This document shows positions 25,620-34,642 of a stretch of DNA of 64,000 nt, in pieces. The notes under the pieces were generated by a model, which made no database searches, was not told the origin of the DNA, and saw nothing but the letters and a program-made list of their open reading frames with translations. Position 1 is the first letter of the stretch. The number at the start of each line of letters is the position of its first letter. A program made the translations under genes and the position numbers. Origin of the DNA: Verrucomicrobiota bacterium (GTDB lineage Bacteria > Verrucomicrobiota > Verrucomicrobiia > Opitutales > Opitutaceae); contig JAEWBF010000045.1 of NCBI GenBank assembly GCA_023391285.1, positions 1-64,000 of the forward strand, given 5' to 3'.

Positions 25620-28025
25620 TCAGAGTTGTTCGCGCACCGCTGCCGGAACCAGCGAACGGGCGAAATCGCGAAGCTGCGCATCCTCGATTTCGAGTTCGAA
25701 GGTTTTGCACAGGAGGAGGAAGCGGAACAGCGTGCCTTCGGAAAGCATGCGGACGTCCGTCTCGCTGATTTCGTAGAGGCAACGTTCAACCTGTTCACGG
25801 GCGAGTTCCATCCGGTTGGCAGTGGCCAAAACGAGACAGAGGCTTACGCGGCGATCCCACGGAAGAAGATCGTCCACCCCCTCCTGAAGGCTGGCGGAGA
25901 TCGTCTCGATGGACTGGCGGAACGCCGCTTGATCGCGCCGAACGAGATCGGTGCGGGCTTTGGCGATTTGCGCTCCTAGATCCGCGGCAAACTCGTGCGC
26001 GAGCGTCTGGGTCACCATGCCGGCAAACTGGATTTGTCCCATATCGAGGAAATACTCGGCGAGTCGGCTGAGGGACGTGGCATTGTCCTGGATATCGGTC
26101 TGCTCGAAGATGAACAGTTGCTCCTGTTCGAACGAGCCTCGGTTCGACACGTAATACGTCACCGGCCGGAGCCACCGCGGCGGCAGCCACGCGTGCAACT
26201 GTCCCAGGAAGGTCTGTTCGATCGCGGCGCCTCCGAGTCGGGCGTATTCGTCGAGAAAACCATCCCAGGACGGAATCACGATATGCGTGAGACCGCGTTG
26301 CCGGGCGAGCGCATGAGCTTCATCGGCGTGAACGGCGCCGGCAATGCGAACGGCCGCGCGGAAGCCGTCCTGATTTTCCCGATACGGTGTGCCGAGCCCT
26401 CGCAACCCACCGTGAAAAATCAGAGACACGGTCAGATTTGGTGGCGCGAGAACGATCGCGCCGTCCTCGCCCCGCCGTTTGGCGAGCCAATGGGCGAAGT
26501 CGCGTTCGGCGAGGCTTTGCAGCTCGGTGGGGGTCAAAGCCGGGTTCTCTGCATCTAACCGGGTTGGAAGGAGGGCCAGCAACCCCGGCAGCAGTGCAAC
26601 GATTCCGGTTCCCAGCCAGATGAGGATTCGACGCTCGGATTTCGGTTCGACCGCTGTGACGATCACGAGCGTGGCCGCGAGAAGATAGTGGAGCGTGCTC
26701 CACCAGCTCAGCTGCGCGCACGCCAGGAAGAAGGACATAGCTGCGGGCACGAGCAGGAGAGCGAGCGCCGAGCGGCGATGTGGAGACGTTTGGCGCAGGA
26801 GCAAGAGCCAGATCGCAGGTCCCAGCAGGAGCAGAGGAATCACCGCCGCCGCGAGTTCGAGGCCCAAGCCGCCTTGAACGAGCGCCTTGGCAAAGTTCTC
26901 CGCGGCGGGCCCTTCATCGAGCAGCGCGAGGCGGTCCGAGAAAGTGTGTTCGGAGAGAGATCCGGCATCGCCCTTGAACCACATCGTCGCGGGCAGACTG
27001 ATCAGCGCGAGCGCGGCGAGCGCGAGGATCACAACGCCTCGTCGCGTCTGCTTCTCCCGTCGGAAGAAGGCGGGAAACCTCGCCAGCAACTCGCCTCCAC
27101 CCAGCCACGCGATCGCGTAGAGCGGGTGAAGGTTGGTGAGCCGCAGCCCGCGCAAATCGAGATGCGCGGGAGCGTATTCGACGAGGTAGGCGATGACTGT
27201 AGTTGCGGCGCCGGCTATGCCCCAAGCGCGCCAGGGTAGATCCTGCTTTTCCTGGCGGCGATTCAGCCAGGCGGCGGCCAGACCGCCCAATCCGATCGAA
27301 GCGAGCACCAGGGCAACGCTCACATCCAGCCAGAGCGCCAGTCCGCCCAGGACGCCTGCCGCGATGAACCACCGGCGGATCGATGCATTGGGCGAAGCCG
27401 GGGCGACGATCCCGGCAAGCAGAGCGAGCAGGCTGGCAAAGAGAACGACGTGTTTGAGATTCCGCGCGTCCGGCGCGCCGGGGACGAAGCCGCCGGCGAG
27501 CGGAAACGAGAGGGCCAGCGCGAGCGAAAGCAGAAGCGCGGGCAGGCGCCCGAAACGCCAGGCGACGAATCCGGCCGCGAGCAGGATCAAGAGGACGTGC
27601 AGCAACGGATCGGCCCAGAGGGCGGCTTGCTCGACGGCGAGGCCGGTCGGCTGGCCGGTGAACAGCTGAATACCCCAGGCCACCGCTGCGAGCCACCAAC
27701 GGTAAGGCGAAGGCGAGTAGACGGGCCGGCCGGTCGGGGCATTGTCGTAGTTGACCTGGCGCAATCGCCACTCGTTCTGCGCGAGCATCTGCTGCGTTTG
27801 CAGAATCCATTGGTAACTCTCGTTGTTGTGCCCCGGAACGATCAGCATGCGCACGCCGTCGGCGTAGCCGGTGGGAGATTTCGGATCCACCGCGACCTGG
27901 GTGGTGGGCGTGCTGACGAACTCCACGCGCTGCGCGCGCGTTCGGTGCATCCAGACCAGCACGAGAACTGCAAGCAGCGGAGCGACGAACCAGAAGCGGA
28001 GCAAATGCGGGACGGGGGTAGTCAT
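25620..28025 (-). CDS. Large polytopic membrane protein, unknown (possible GT-C/STT3-like fold)
   Basis: 801 residues from the ATG at 28025. About 11-13 hydrophobic helices cover roughly residues 10-500, followed by a soluble C-terminal domain of about 300 residues. After TM1 a periplasmic loop reads NNESYQWILQTQQMLAQNEW, then PVYSPSPYRWWL. This placement recalls the donor/acceptor loop of oligosaccharyltransferase-type GT-C enzymes, but no diagnostic WWDYG is found, so the assignment is tentative. It begins directly with a membrane anchor, which argues against the longer frame reaching 28112. Divergent from the BamE-like gene. Confidence 0.6.
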   Translation of the reverse strand: MTTPVPHLLRFWFVAPLLAVLVLVWMHRTRAQRVEFVSTPTTQVAVDPKSPTGYADGVRMLIVPGHNNESYQWILQTQQMLAQNEWRLRQVNYDNAPTGRPVYSPSPYRWWLAAVAWGIQLFTGQPTGLAVEQAALWADPLLHVLLILLAAGFVAWRFGRLPALLLSLALALSFPLAGGFVPGAPDARNLKHVVLFASLLALLAGIVAPASPNASIRRWFIAAGVLGGLALWLDVSVALVLASIGLGGLAAAWLNRRQEKQDLPWRAWGIAGAATTVIAYLVEYAPAHLDLRGLRLTNLHPLYAIAWLGGGELLARFPAFFRREKQTRRGVVILALAALALISLPATMWFKGDAGSLSEHTFSDRLALLDEGPAAENFAKALVQGGLGLELAAAVIPLLLLGPAIWLLLLRQTSPHRRSALALLLVPAAMSFFLACAQLSWWSTLHYLLAATLVIVTAVEPKSERRILIWLGTGIVALLPGLLALLPTRLDAENPALTPTELQSLAERDFAHWLAKRRGEDGAIVLAPPNLTVSLIFHGGLRGLGTPYRENQDGFRAAVRIAGAVHADEAHALARQRGLTHIVIPSWDGFLDEYARLGGAAIEQTFLGQLHAWLPPRWLRPVTYYVSNRGSFEQEQLFIFEQTDIQDNATSLSRLAEYFLDMGQIQFAGMVTQTLAHEFAADLGAQIAKARTDLVRRDQAAFRQSIETISASLQEGVDDLLPWDRRVSLCLVLATANRMELAREQVERCLYEISETDVRMLSEGTLFRFLLLCKTFELEIEDAQLRDFARSLVPAAVREQL

Positions 28026-28156
28026 GCGCGAACGCGAGCGGGGCCCGATGCTGAGAGTGGCCACGGGCTTAGCAAGTCCCGTCCGGCGCTTGCTAGCACC
28101 CGGAGGCTCCATCTCAAGTTTGAAGGAGAAAGGCAGGAGGCGGTGTTCTGTTTATC

Positions 28157-28609
28157 ATGAGAACCATTCTATTGACGATGCTTGCCGGGGTGATGGTGGG
28201 CGGGTCGGCGATTGCTTCCGAGGTGCACTCTCCTTCAGCCGGCGTTGCCGTCGACGCGAGGCACGACAAGCCCACGATACAAAAGGGGATGACCGCAGAC
28301 GCGGTGTTGGGTCTCATTGGCAAGCCGCGCGAGATTCGCCCCATCGAGACGGAAGGGGTGCGAGGCGAATCATGGATTTATCGGCGGGTTGCGAAGCGAG
28401 TGATCAATCAAGTAGCTCCTACGACGCAGAAGGTGCCGACTTGGGGCGGTCCCGGCGTGAATTCGAAAAATGGCGAGATCGTCGACGTCGACATCCCGCT
28501 GATGCGAAACGAGCGCATTACCATTTACCAGATGACCGCCCTCCTGTTCATCGACGGCAAACTCGTCGCTTCGAAACAATGGCACGAGCGCGAGAGCCTT
28601 TTCGACTGA
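28157..28609 (+). CDS. BamE/SmpA-like exported protein
   Basis: 150 residues with an N-terminal signal peptide (ILLTMLAGVMVGGSAIAS). The core IQKGMTADAVLGLIGKPREI followed by ESWIYRR is the conserved region of the SmpA/OmlA (BamE) fold, in which a G-M-T-x-x-x-V helix is followed by G-x-P. The lipobox Cys of BamE itself is missing, so it is a periplasmic relative and not necessarily part of the BAM complex. It precedes the VCBS cassette by 61 bases on the same strand and might be co-transcribed. The domain identification is by motif only. Confidence 0.65.
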   Translation: MRTILLTMLAGVMVGGSAIASEVHSPSAGVAVDARHDKPTIQKGMTADAVLGLIGKPREIRPIETEGVRGESWIYRRVAKRVINQVAPTTQKVPTWGGPGVNSKNGEIVDVDIPLMRNERITIYQMTALLFIDGKLVASKQWHERESLFD

Positions 28610-28670
28610 TCGGAACATTGCGGGCGCCTCGTTGATGTCCCTCGGTCCTTGACTCGTCCCAAAGGGGATT

Positions 28671-31600
28671 GTGCTGTTTCGCGGCATGCCAGCCGGCGAG
28701 AACCCCCGCACTGCGCCTTCCTGTTTGCTCGCGCTGACCGCGTCCGTTGCTCTGTTCACGGGTGCGCTTGGATCGACGGCTTCGTTGGCGGCCGCCGAGG
28801 CGGCGACAGGCCTGAGCGAGCGTCCGCTTGGTCCGGCGGTTCGCGGGACAGGCGCGACGCTGTTCACGGCGCTTTCGCCGGAACAGACCGGGATCGTGAA
28901 CGAAAACACCTACGCGGATCCCGAGATGTGGGGAAATCTCAACCGCGAATTCGCGCTCGGCGCGATCGGCACGGGTGTGGCGATCGGCGATTACGACAAC
29001 GATGGACGCCCGGATATTTTCATCGTCAGCAAGACCGGTCAAAGCCGGCTCTTTCGCAATCTCGGCAATTGGAAGTTCGAGGACGTGACGGCATCCGCGG
29101 GAATCGCCAGCTCCGGCGGGGCGCTCGCGCAAGGGTTGAGTTGGGTAAAAGGCTTGGTCGGGTCGTCCGGCTCGCCGGCCGTCAATCCGTGGACGCAAGG
29201 TGCCGCCTTTGTGGACGTGAACAACGATGGCTGGCTCGATCTCTACGTCTGCCGATTCGCGGCTCCCAATCTGCTCTTCATCAATCAGCGCAACGGCACG
29301 TTCACCGATGAAGCGGCGGCGCGCGGGCTGGCGCTCGTCGACTCGAGCGGGATGGGCAACTTCTGCGACTACGATCGCGATGGCTGGCTCGACGTTTACA
29401 TCCAGACCAACCTCCTCGATTCCGGAAAATCTCCGCAAGGGCAGCGCGATCATCTTTTTCGCAATCGCGGCGACGGCACGTTCGAGAATGTCAGTGAGCG
29501 CGCCGGAATCGACAACCTGAGCCTCGCGCACTCGGCGACATGGTGGGACTATAACGAGGACGGTTGGCCGGATATCTACGTCGCCAACGACTTCGAACCG
29601 GCGGACAAGCTATATCGAAACAATCGCGACGGCACCTTCACCCAAGTGCTGCATGACGTGGTGCCCCAAGTGGCCTACTCGGCCATGGGCACCGACCAAG
29701 GCGATGTGAACAACGACGGTCGCATCGACCTGTTGGTCGCCGACATGGCTGCGACCACGCACGAACAGGATCAGCGGAGCATGGCGGCCGCGCGGGAGTT
29801 GATCCGCGAGGACGCCGACAGCTCCACGGTCGCGCCGCAGGTCCTGCGCAACACGCTCTTTCTCAATACGGGTTTCGACCGCTTCCTCGAGGCCGGCGCG
29901 TTGGCCGGGGTAGAGTCAACGGATTGGACCTGGGCGGTGAGATTCGAAGATCTCGACAACGACGGCTGGCTCGACCTCTACGTGACGAACGGGATGGTGC
30001 GGGAATACAACAACGTCGATCTCCGCGACGAGGTCATCCTTCGCGAGAATCCCGACGAGCGGTTGCGCGTGATGAAAGACAGTCCCGTGTTGAACGAACG
30101 GAATCTTGCGTATCGAAATTCCGGAGACTTGCGCTTCGAGGAGGTCGGCAAGGCGTGGGGACTCGATCAGAAAGGAGTCAGCTTTGGAGCGGCCTTCGGG
30201 GATCTCGACGGCGACGGCGATCTCGATCTGGTGTTTTCCAACTACGAAGGACCCGCGGGAGTGATGCGCAACGACAGCGTCACCGGCCATCGGGTGATCG
30301 TCGCCTTGCGCGGCACGACTTCCAATCGCTTTGGGGTGGGAGCGGTGGCCCGCATCGAGACGTCCGCAGGAATCCAAGTGCGGCAGCTGATGGTGGGGCG
30401 GGGCTATCTTTCCAGCAGCGAGCCCGTGTTGCACTTCGGACTCGGCGATGTGCAGCGCATCGATCGACTGACCATTGACTGGCCGAGTGGACACCAGCAG
30501 GTGTTCACGGATTTGTCCGTGGATCGGCACTACACCGTCACGGAGCCGGCCGGAGCTGCGCGGATTGCGGGTCGCGGAGAAAAACCGGCGGTGCGTCAGC
30601 CGCCGGCGGAAACGAGACAGTTCGTGGACGAAAGCCACGCGCGCGGTTTGTCGCTCCGTTCCGAGGAAACCTTTATTCCCGATCGCCAGCCGCTTCTGCC
30701 GACCCGTTTCGATCGACGCGGACCGGCGCTCGCCGTCGGAGACTTTAACGCAGACGGCAAAGACGACGTGATTCTGGGCGGCACCGGCCGGCAACCCGCA
30801 CAGCTTCTCACCGGCGGCGCAAGATTCGCGGGCGCCGGGACGTTGCCCACTTCTGCTTTGGATGATGGGCCGATGCTTCTCTTCGATGCCGACGGAGACG
30901 GGGACGCGGATCTGCTGCAAACGCGTGCGGGCACAAACCGAAACCTGCACTCGCCCGAATATCAGCCGCTGCTTCATCTGAACAACGGCGGTTCGTTCAC
31001 TCCCTCGCCCGAGGCGATTCCGCCGCTGCCGAGCAGCTTGGGTGCAGCGGTGGCCGCGGATTTCGATCGCGATGGAAAACTCGATTTGTTTTTGGGCGGT
31101 CGCGTGCTTCCGGGGCGCTATCCGACCGCGCCGCGCAGCGCGCTCCTGCGCAATGTCGGCGGGCGTTTCGAGGATGTCACTGCCACGCTCGCAGCAGGTC
31201 TGGCCGAAGTTGGCCTGGTGAGTTCGGCATTGTGGAGCGATGTGGATCAGGACGGTTGGCCTGACTTGGTGCTCGCGTTGGAGTGGGGCGGCGTGCGGTT
31301 CTGGCGGAACCTCGAAGGTCGCGGATTTGAGGATCGTTCGGAACCGGCCGGCTTTGCGGCCGTGGGAACGGGCTGGTGGACCTCGCTCGCCAGCGCCGAT
31401 TTCAATGGCGATGGCCGGCCCGACTATGTCGCGGGGAATCTCGGGTTGAATACCACGTATCGCGCACCGGCGGTCTTGCTCCACGGGCAATTTGGATCCG
31501 GTCCGCCGCAACTGATCGAAGCGTCGTATCAGGGCGACAAACTTTACCCGAGGCGCACGTTGAAAAGCCTGAGCGCGGTCATTCCGACGCTTCGCCGCCG

Positions 31601-32348
31601 GTTTCAGAAGAACAACGACTTCGCGAAGGCGACGCTCCCCGAGATGTTCGAGGCCGATCGTCTGGCAAAAGCGAAACGCTACGAGGCGACGGAGTTGCGC
31701 AGTGGTGTTTTCCTGAGCCAGGCAAATGGAACCTATCGTTTCGAGCCGCTGCCGCGCATCGCTCAGATTTCGATTCTGCAAGGGATCGCGACCGGGGATT
31801 TCGATGGCGATGGGCATACCGACATCTATGCGGTGCAAAATTCCTACGCGCCTATTCCTTCCATCGGGCGGTTCGATGGCGGGTTCAGCCAGCTTTTGCG
31901 GGGCGATGGACGCGGAGGATTCCGCCCCGTATTGGCGCTCGAAAGCGGATTGGTCGTGCCGGGCGATGCGAAAGCTCTGGTGGTGCTCGATCTCGACGAC
32001 GACGGGTGGCCGGACTTTCTCGTGAGTCGCAACGACTCGACGACCCTCGCCTGGCGCAACCAAGGCGTGAGCGGGCGGCGATCGTTCCGGGTGTTGTTAC
32101 AGGGTCCCACCGGGAATCCAACCGCGATCGGCGCGCGACTCGCGCTCGAACTCGCCGACGGAACACGACAACAACATGAAGTGCAGGCGGGATCCGGTTA
32201 CTACAGCCAATCCGCGCCGGGCGCATTCTTCGGTTTTCCCGAGGCGAATCCGCCGCGCCGGCTCACGGTCACGTGGCCCTCCGGCGCAACCACGATGCGC
32301 GACTTTACTTCCGCGCCTCCGTCTCTGCTCAACATTTCCGCTCGATGA
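28671..32348 (+). CDS. Giant VCBS/FG-GAP protein with two ASPIC/UnbV-like regions (A1)
   Basis: 1,225 residues from a GTG start (ATG at 28686 is possible). A signal peptide (LLALTASVALFTGALGSTASL) leads into FG-GAP/VCBS blades with Ca-binding-type loops such as GDYDNDGRPD, VNNDGWLDLY and GDVNNDGRID. A first ASPIC/UnbV-like domain near residues 540-620 contains FGVGAVARIE and YLSSSEPVLHFGLG. A second propeller follows, and then a second ASPIC-like end domain with GYYSQSAPGAFFG. Such proteins are exported and thought to be surface or periplasmic beta-propellers; function unknown. The stop overlaps the next ATG (ATGA), so the pair is translationally coupled. It is the paralogue of the protein at 34632. 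Confidence 0.9.
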   Translation: MLFRGMPAGENPRTAPSCLLALTASVALFTGALGSTASLAAAEAATGLSERPLGPAVRGTGATLFTALSPEQTGIVNENTYADPEMWGNLNREFALGAIGTGVAIGDYDNDGRPDIFIVSKTGQSRLFRNLGNWKFEDVTASAGIASSGGALAQGLSWVKGLVGSSGSPAVNPWTQGAAFVDVNNDGWLDLYVCRFAAPNLLFINQRNGTFTDEAAARGLALVDSSGMGNFCDYDRDGWLDVYIQTNLLDSGKSPQGQRDHLFRNRGDGTFENVSERAGIDNLSLAHSATWWDYNEDGWPDIYVANDFEPADKLYRNNRDGTFTQVLHDVVPQVAYSAMGTDQGDVNNDGRIDLLVADMAATTHEQDQRSMAAARELIREDADSSTVAPQVLRNTLFLNTGFDRFLEAGALAGVESTDWTWAVRFEDLDNDGWLDLYVTNGMVREYNNVDLRDEVILRENPDERLRVMKDSPVLNERNLAYRNSGDLRFEEVGKAWGLDQKGVSFGAAFGDLDGDGDLDLVFSNYEGPAGVMRNDSVTGHRVIVALRGTTSNRFGVGAVARIETSAGIQVRQLMVGRGYLSSSEPVLHFGLGDVQRIDRLTIDWPSGHQQVFTDLSVDRHYTVTEPAGAARIAGRGEKPAVRQPPAETRQFVDESHARGLSLRSEETFIPDRQPLLPTRFDRRGPALAVGDFNADGKDDVILGGTGRQPAQLLTGGARFAGAGTLPTSALDDGPMLLFDADGDGDADLLQTRAGTNRNLHSPEYQPLLHLNNGGSFTPSPEAIPPLPSSLGAAVAADFDRDGKLDLFLGGRVLPGRYPTAPRSALLRNVGGRFEDVTATLAAGLAEVGLVSSALWSDVDQDGWPDLVLALEWGGVRFWRNLEGRGFEDRSEPAGFAAVGTGWWTSLASADFNGDGRPDYVAGNLGLNTTYRAPAVLLHGQFGSGPPQLIEASYQGDKLYPRRTLKSLSAVIPTLRRRFQKNNDFAKATLPEMFEADRLAKAKRYEATELRSGVFLSQANGTYRFEPLPRIAQISILQGIATGDFDGDGHTDIYAVQNSYAPIPSIGRFDGGFSQLLRGDGRGGFRPVLALESGLVVPGDAKALVVLDLDDDGWPDFLVSRNDSTTLAWRNQGVSGRRSFRVLLQGPTGNPTAIGARLALELADGTRQQHEVQAGSGYYSQSAPGAFFGFPEANPPRRLTVTWPSGATTMRDFTSAPPSLLNISAR

Positions 32349-34642
32349 ACTTCGGTCTTCGAATTTTAGCCCACGGCCGTCTTGGCCTTTGTGCGCTCGT
32401 CACCGCCTATGTTTGTATTGCCGGCGAGTCGCTGGCCAAAACGCAGCCGGAGAGCACGCGTCGGATGGTGGAGCGACTGGCGCGCCTGCCCGATACTTCC
32501 GATGCGCTGGTGAACCCTTATTTGGTCGGCAAGGCGGCGGAGATCTATCGCGTCCGGCGCGACGCCGCGCGGACGCCGCGCGAGCGGCTCGATCTCACGA
32601 TGCAGCTTGCGACCGCCTTGCTGAACGATGGCCAAACCCCCGCTGCGCTCCAGGTTCTCGACGAGTATGACCGCCTGCTAAACAACCCGGCGGTTACGCC
32701 GACGCTCGAGCTGGCGTCGAAATTTCTCGAGACCAAGTCGGTGGCGTTCCTGCGCCTGGGTGAGCAGGAGAATTGCTTGCTCAACCATAACGGCGATTCC
32801 TGCCTGCTCCCGATCCGCGGTGGGGGCGTGCACATTCGGCCCGAAGGCTCCCGCAACGCGATTCGCACGCTGCACGAGTGGCTCGATTTCAATCCGAATC
32901 CGAACGCGATTTGGTTGCTGAACATCGCGCACATGACGCTTGGAGAATATCCCGACAAGGTGCCCTCGCAGTGGCGCATACCCGCCAAGTCGTTCGAGTC
33001 CGAATACGACCTGCCGCGATATCCTGACATCGCGGGGCAACTCGGTTTGGATGTCGACGATCTCGCCGGTGGGGTAGCGCTCGAGGATTTCGACCGTGAC
33101 GGGTTCCTCGACCTCGTCGTTTCGGCGGCCGGTCTGCACAGTCAGATCCGATACTTCCGCAACAATGGCGACGGCACGTTCGCCGACTTGACGGACGCGG
33201 CGGGGCTCACCGGGCTGACCGGCGGGCTGAACATCAATCACACCGATTACAACAACGACGGTTATCCCGACGTGTTCGTGCTGCGCGGCGGTTGGCAGGG
33301 AAATGATGGGCAATATCCCAATTCGCTTCTGCGCAACAACGGCGACAACACCTTCACCGACGTCACCGAGGAGGCGGGGTTGCTGAGTTTCCATCCCACG
33401 CAGGCGGCGACGTGGTTCGATTTCAATGGCGACGGCTGGCTCGACCTTTTCATCGGCAATGAAGCCATTCCGCAGCTCAACCAGGTTCATCCGTGCGAGC
33501 TGTATCGGAACAATGGAGACGGCACCTTCACCGAGTGTGCCGCGGAAAACGGTTTGGCCTTTGTGGAGTTCGTCAAAGGCGTGGCGAGCGGTGACTTCAA
33601 TAACGATGGACGTCCCGATCTTTATCTTTCCTCCCGCGGATTCCCGAATCGGCTGCTGCGCAACGACGGGCCGGCCGGCGAGGACCGTTCGCCGAACGCG
33701 CCCTGGCGCTTCACCGATGTCACGGCTACCGCCGGCGTCGCGGAACCGCTGCAGAGCTTTCCGTGCTGGTTCTTCGACTATAACAACGACGGTTGGCTGG
33801 ATATCTTCGTATCCGGCTACTTCATCGCCAACGCGGGCGATGTCGCCGCCGACGTGATTGGCGGGCCCACCCGGGCGGAACGGGTGCGTTTGTATCGAAA
33901 CAATGGCGACGGCACGTTCACCGATGCCACGAAGGAGTCCAATCTGTTCAAAGTCGTGCACACGATGGGTTCCAACTACGGCGACCTCGATAACGATGGT
34001 TGGCTCGATTTCTATCTCGGCACGGGCGATCCGTATCTCGGCACGCTCATTCCGAACCGGATGTTTCGAAACGACGGCGGGCGGCGCTTCCAGGATGTGA
34101 CGACAGCGGGAGGCTTCGGCCAGTTGCAGAAAGGCCATGCCGTCGGTTTCGGCGATATCAACAATGACGGACCGCAGGACATCTATACCGTCGTCGGCGG
34201 CGTTTACACCGGCGACCATTATCCCAACCAGCTCTTCGCGAATCCGGGGAACAACAATCATTGGCTGAAGCTTCGCCTGACGGGTGTGCAATCGAACCGC
34301 ATGGCGGTCGGCGCGCGGATCAAAGTGGTCGTGCAAACCGACGCCGGTGAGCGTTCGATTCACCACGTCGTCAGCACCGGCAGCAGCTTCGGTTCGAACC
34401 CGCTCGGGCCGGAAATCGGTCTGGGGCAAGCGACGAAGATTTTGCGGGTCGAAATCTTCTGGCCGGTCACCGGCAAGACACAGGTCTTCGAAAATTTGAA
34501 ACGAGACCGGGTATATGCGCTCCGCGAGGACGACCCGGCCGCGACGGAACTTCCACATCGCGGTTTTGCGTGGCCGAAACCCGGCGACGCATCGCACCAC
34601 CAGCACGGGCATCATGGGCACGGCGGCTCGCATGGCCATTGA
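32345..34642 (+). CDS. CRTAC1-like VCBS protein with helical N-terminus and His-rich tail (B1)
   Basis: 765 residues. A signal peptide (LGLCALVTAYVCIAGESLA) is followed by a TPR-like helical domain (about residues 35-170). A conserved motif follows, EQENCLLNHNGDSCLLPI then GGGVH, and then a FG-GAP/VCBS propeller (about 230-640) with repeated FRNNGDGTF and NNDG loops. An ASPIC/UnbV domain (NRMAVGARIKVVVQT) precedes a C-terminal tail of alternating His and Gly (HHQHGHHGHG). Start ATG at 32345 overlaps the stop of A1. The two Cys in the ENC-SC motif could form a disulfide. The tail suggests metal binding; this is inference. Confidence 0.9.
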   Translation: MNFGLRILAHGRLGLCALVTAYVCIAGESLAKTQPESTRRMVERLARLPDTSDALVNPYLVGKAAEIYRVRRDAARTPRERLDLTMQLATALLNDGQTPAALQVLDEYDRLLNNPAVTPTLELASKFLETKSVAFLRLGEQENCLLNHNGDSCLLPIRGGGVHIRPEGSRNAIRTLHEWLDFNPNPNAIWLLNIAHMTLGEYPDKVPSQWRIPAKSFESEYDLPRYPDIAGQLGLDVDDLAGGVALEDFDRDGFLDLVVSAAGLHSQIRYFRNNGDGTFADLTDAAGLTGLTGGLNINHTDYNNDGYPDVFVLRGGWQGNDGQYPNSLLRNNGDNTFTDVTEEAGLLSFHPTQAATWFDFNGDGWLDLFIGNEAIPQLNQVHPCELYRNNGDGTFTECAAENGLAFVEFVKGVASGDFNNDGRPDLYLSSRGFPNRLLRNDGPAGEDRSPNAPWRFTDVTATAGVAEPLQSFPCWFFDYNNDGWLDIFVSGYFIANAGDVAADVIGGPTRAERVRLYRNNGDGTFTDATKESNLFKVVHTMGSNYGDLDNDGWLDFYLGTGDPYLGTLIPNRMFRNDGGRRFQDVTTAGGFGQLQKGHAVGFGDINNDGPQDIYTVVGGVYTGDHYPNQLFANPGNNNHWLKLRLTGVQSNRMAVGARIKVVVQTDAGERSIHHVVSTGSSFGSNPLGPEIGLGQATKILRVEIFWPVTGKTQVFENLKRDRVYALREDDPAATELPHRGFAWPKPGDASHHQHGHHGHGGSHGH

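Noticed and set aside
29916..32063. Long minus-strand frame opposite the A1 VCBS protein
   Set aside because: Antisense of the repeated acidic loops; similar frames occur opposite A2 and B1 for the same reason.
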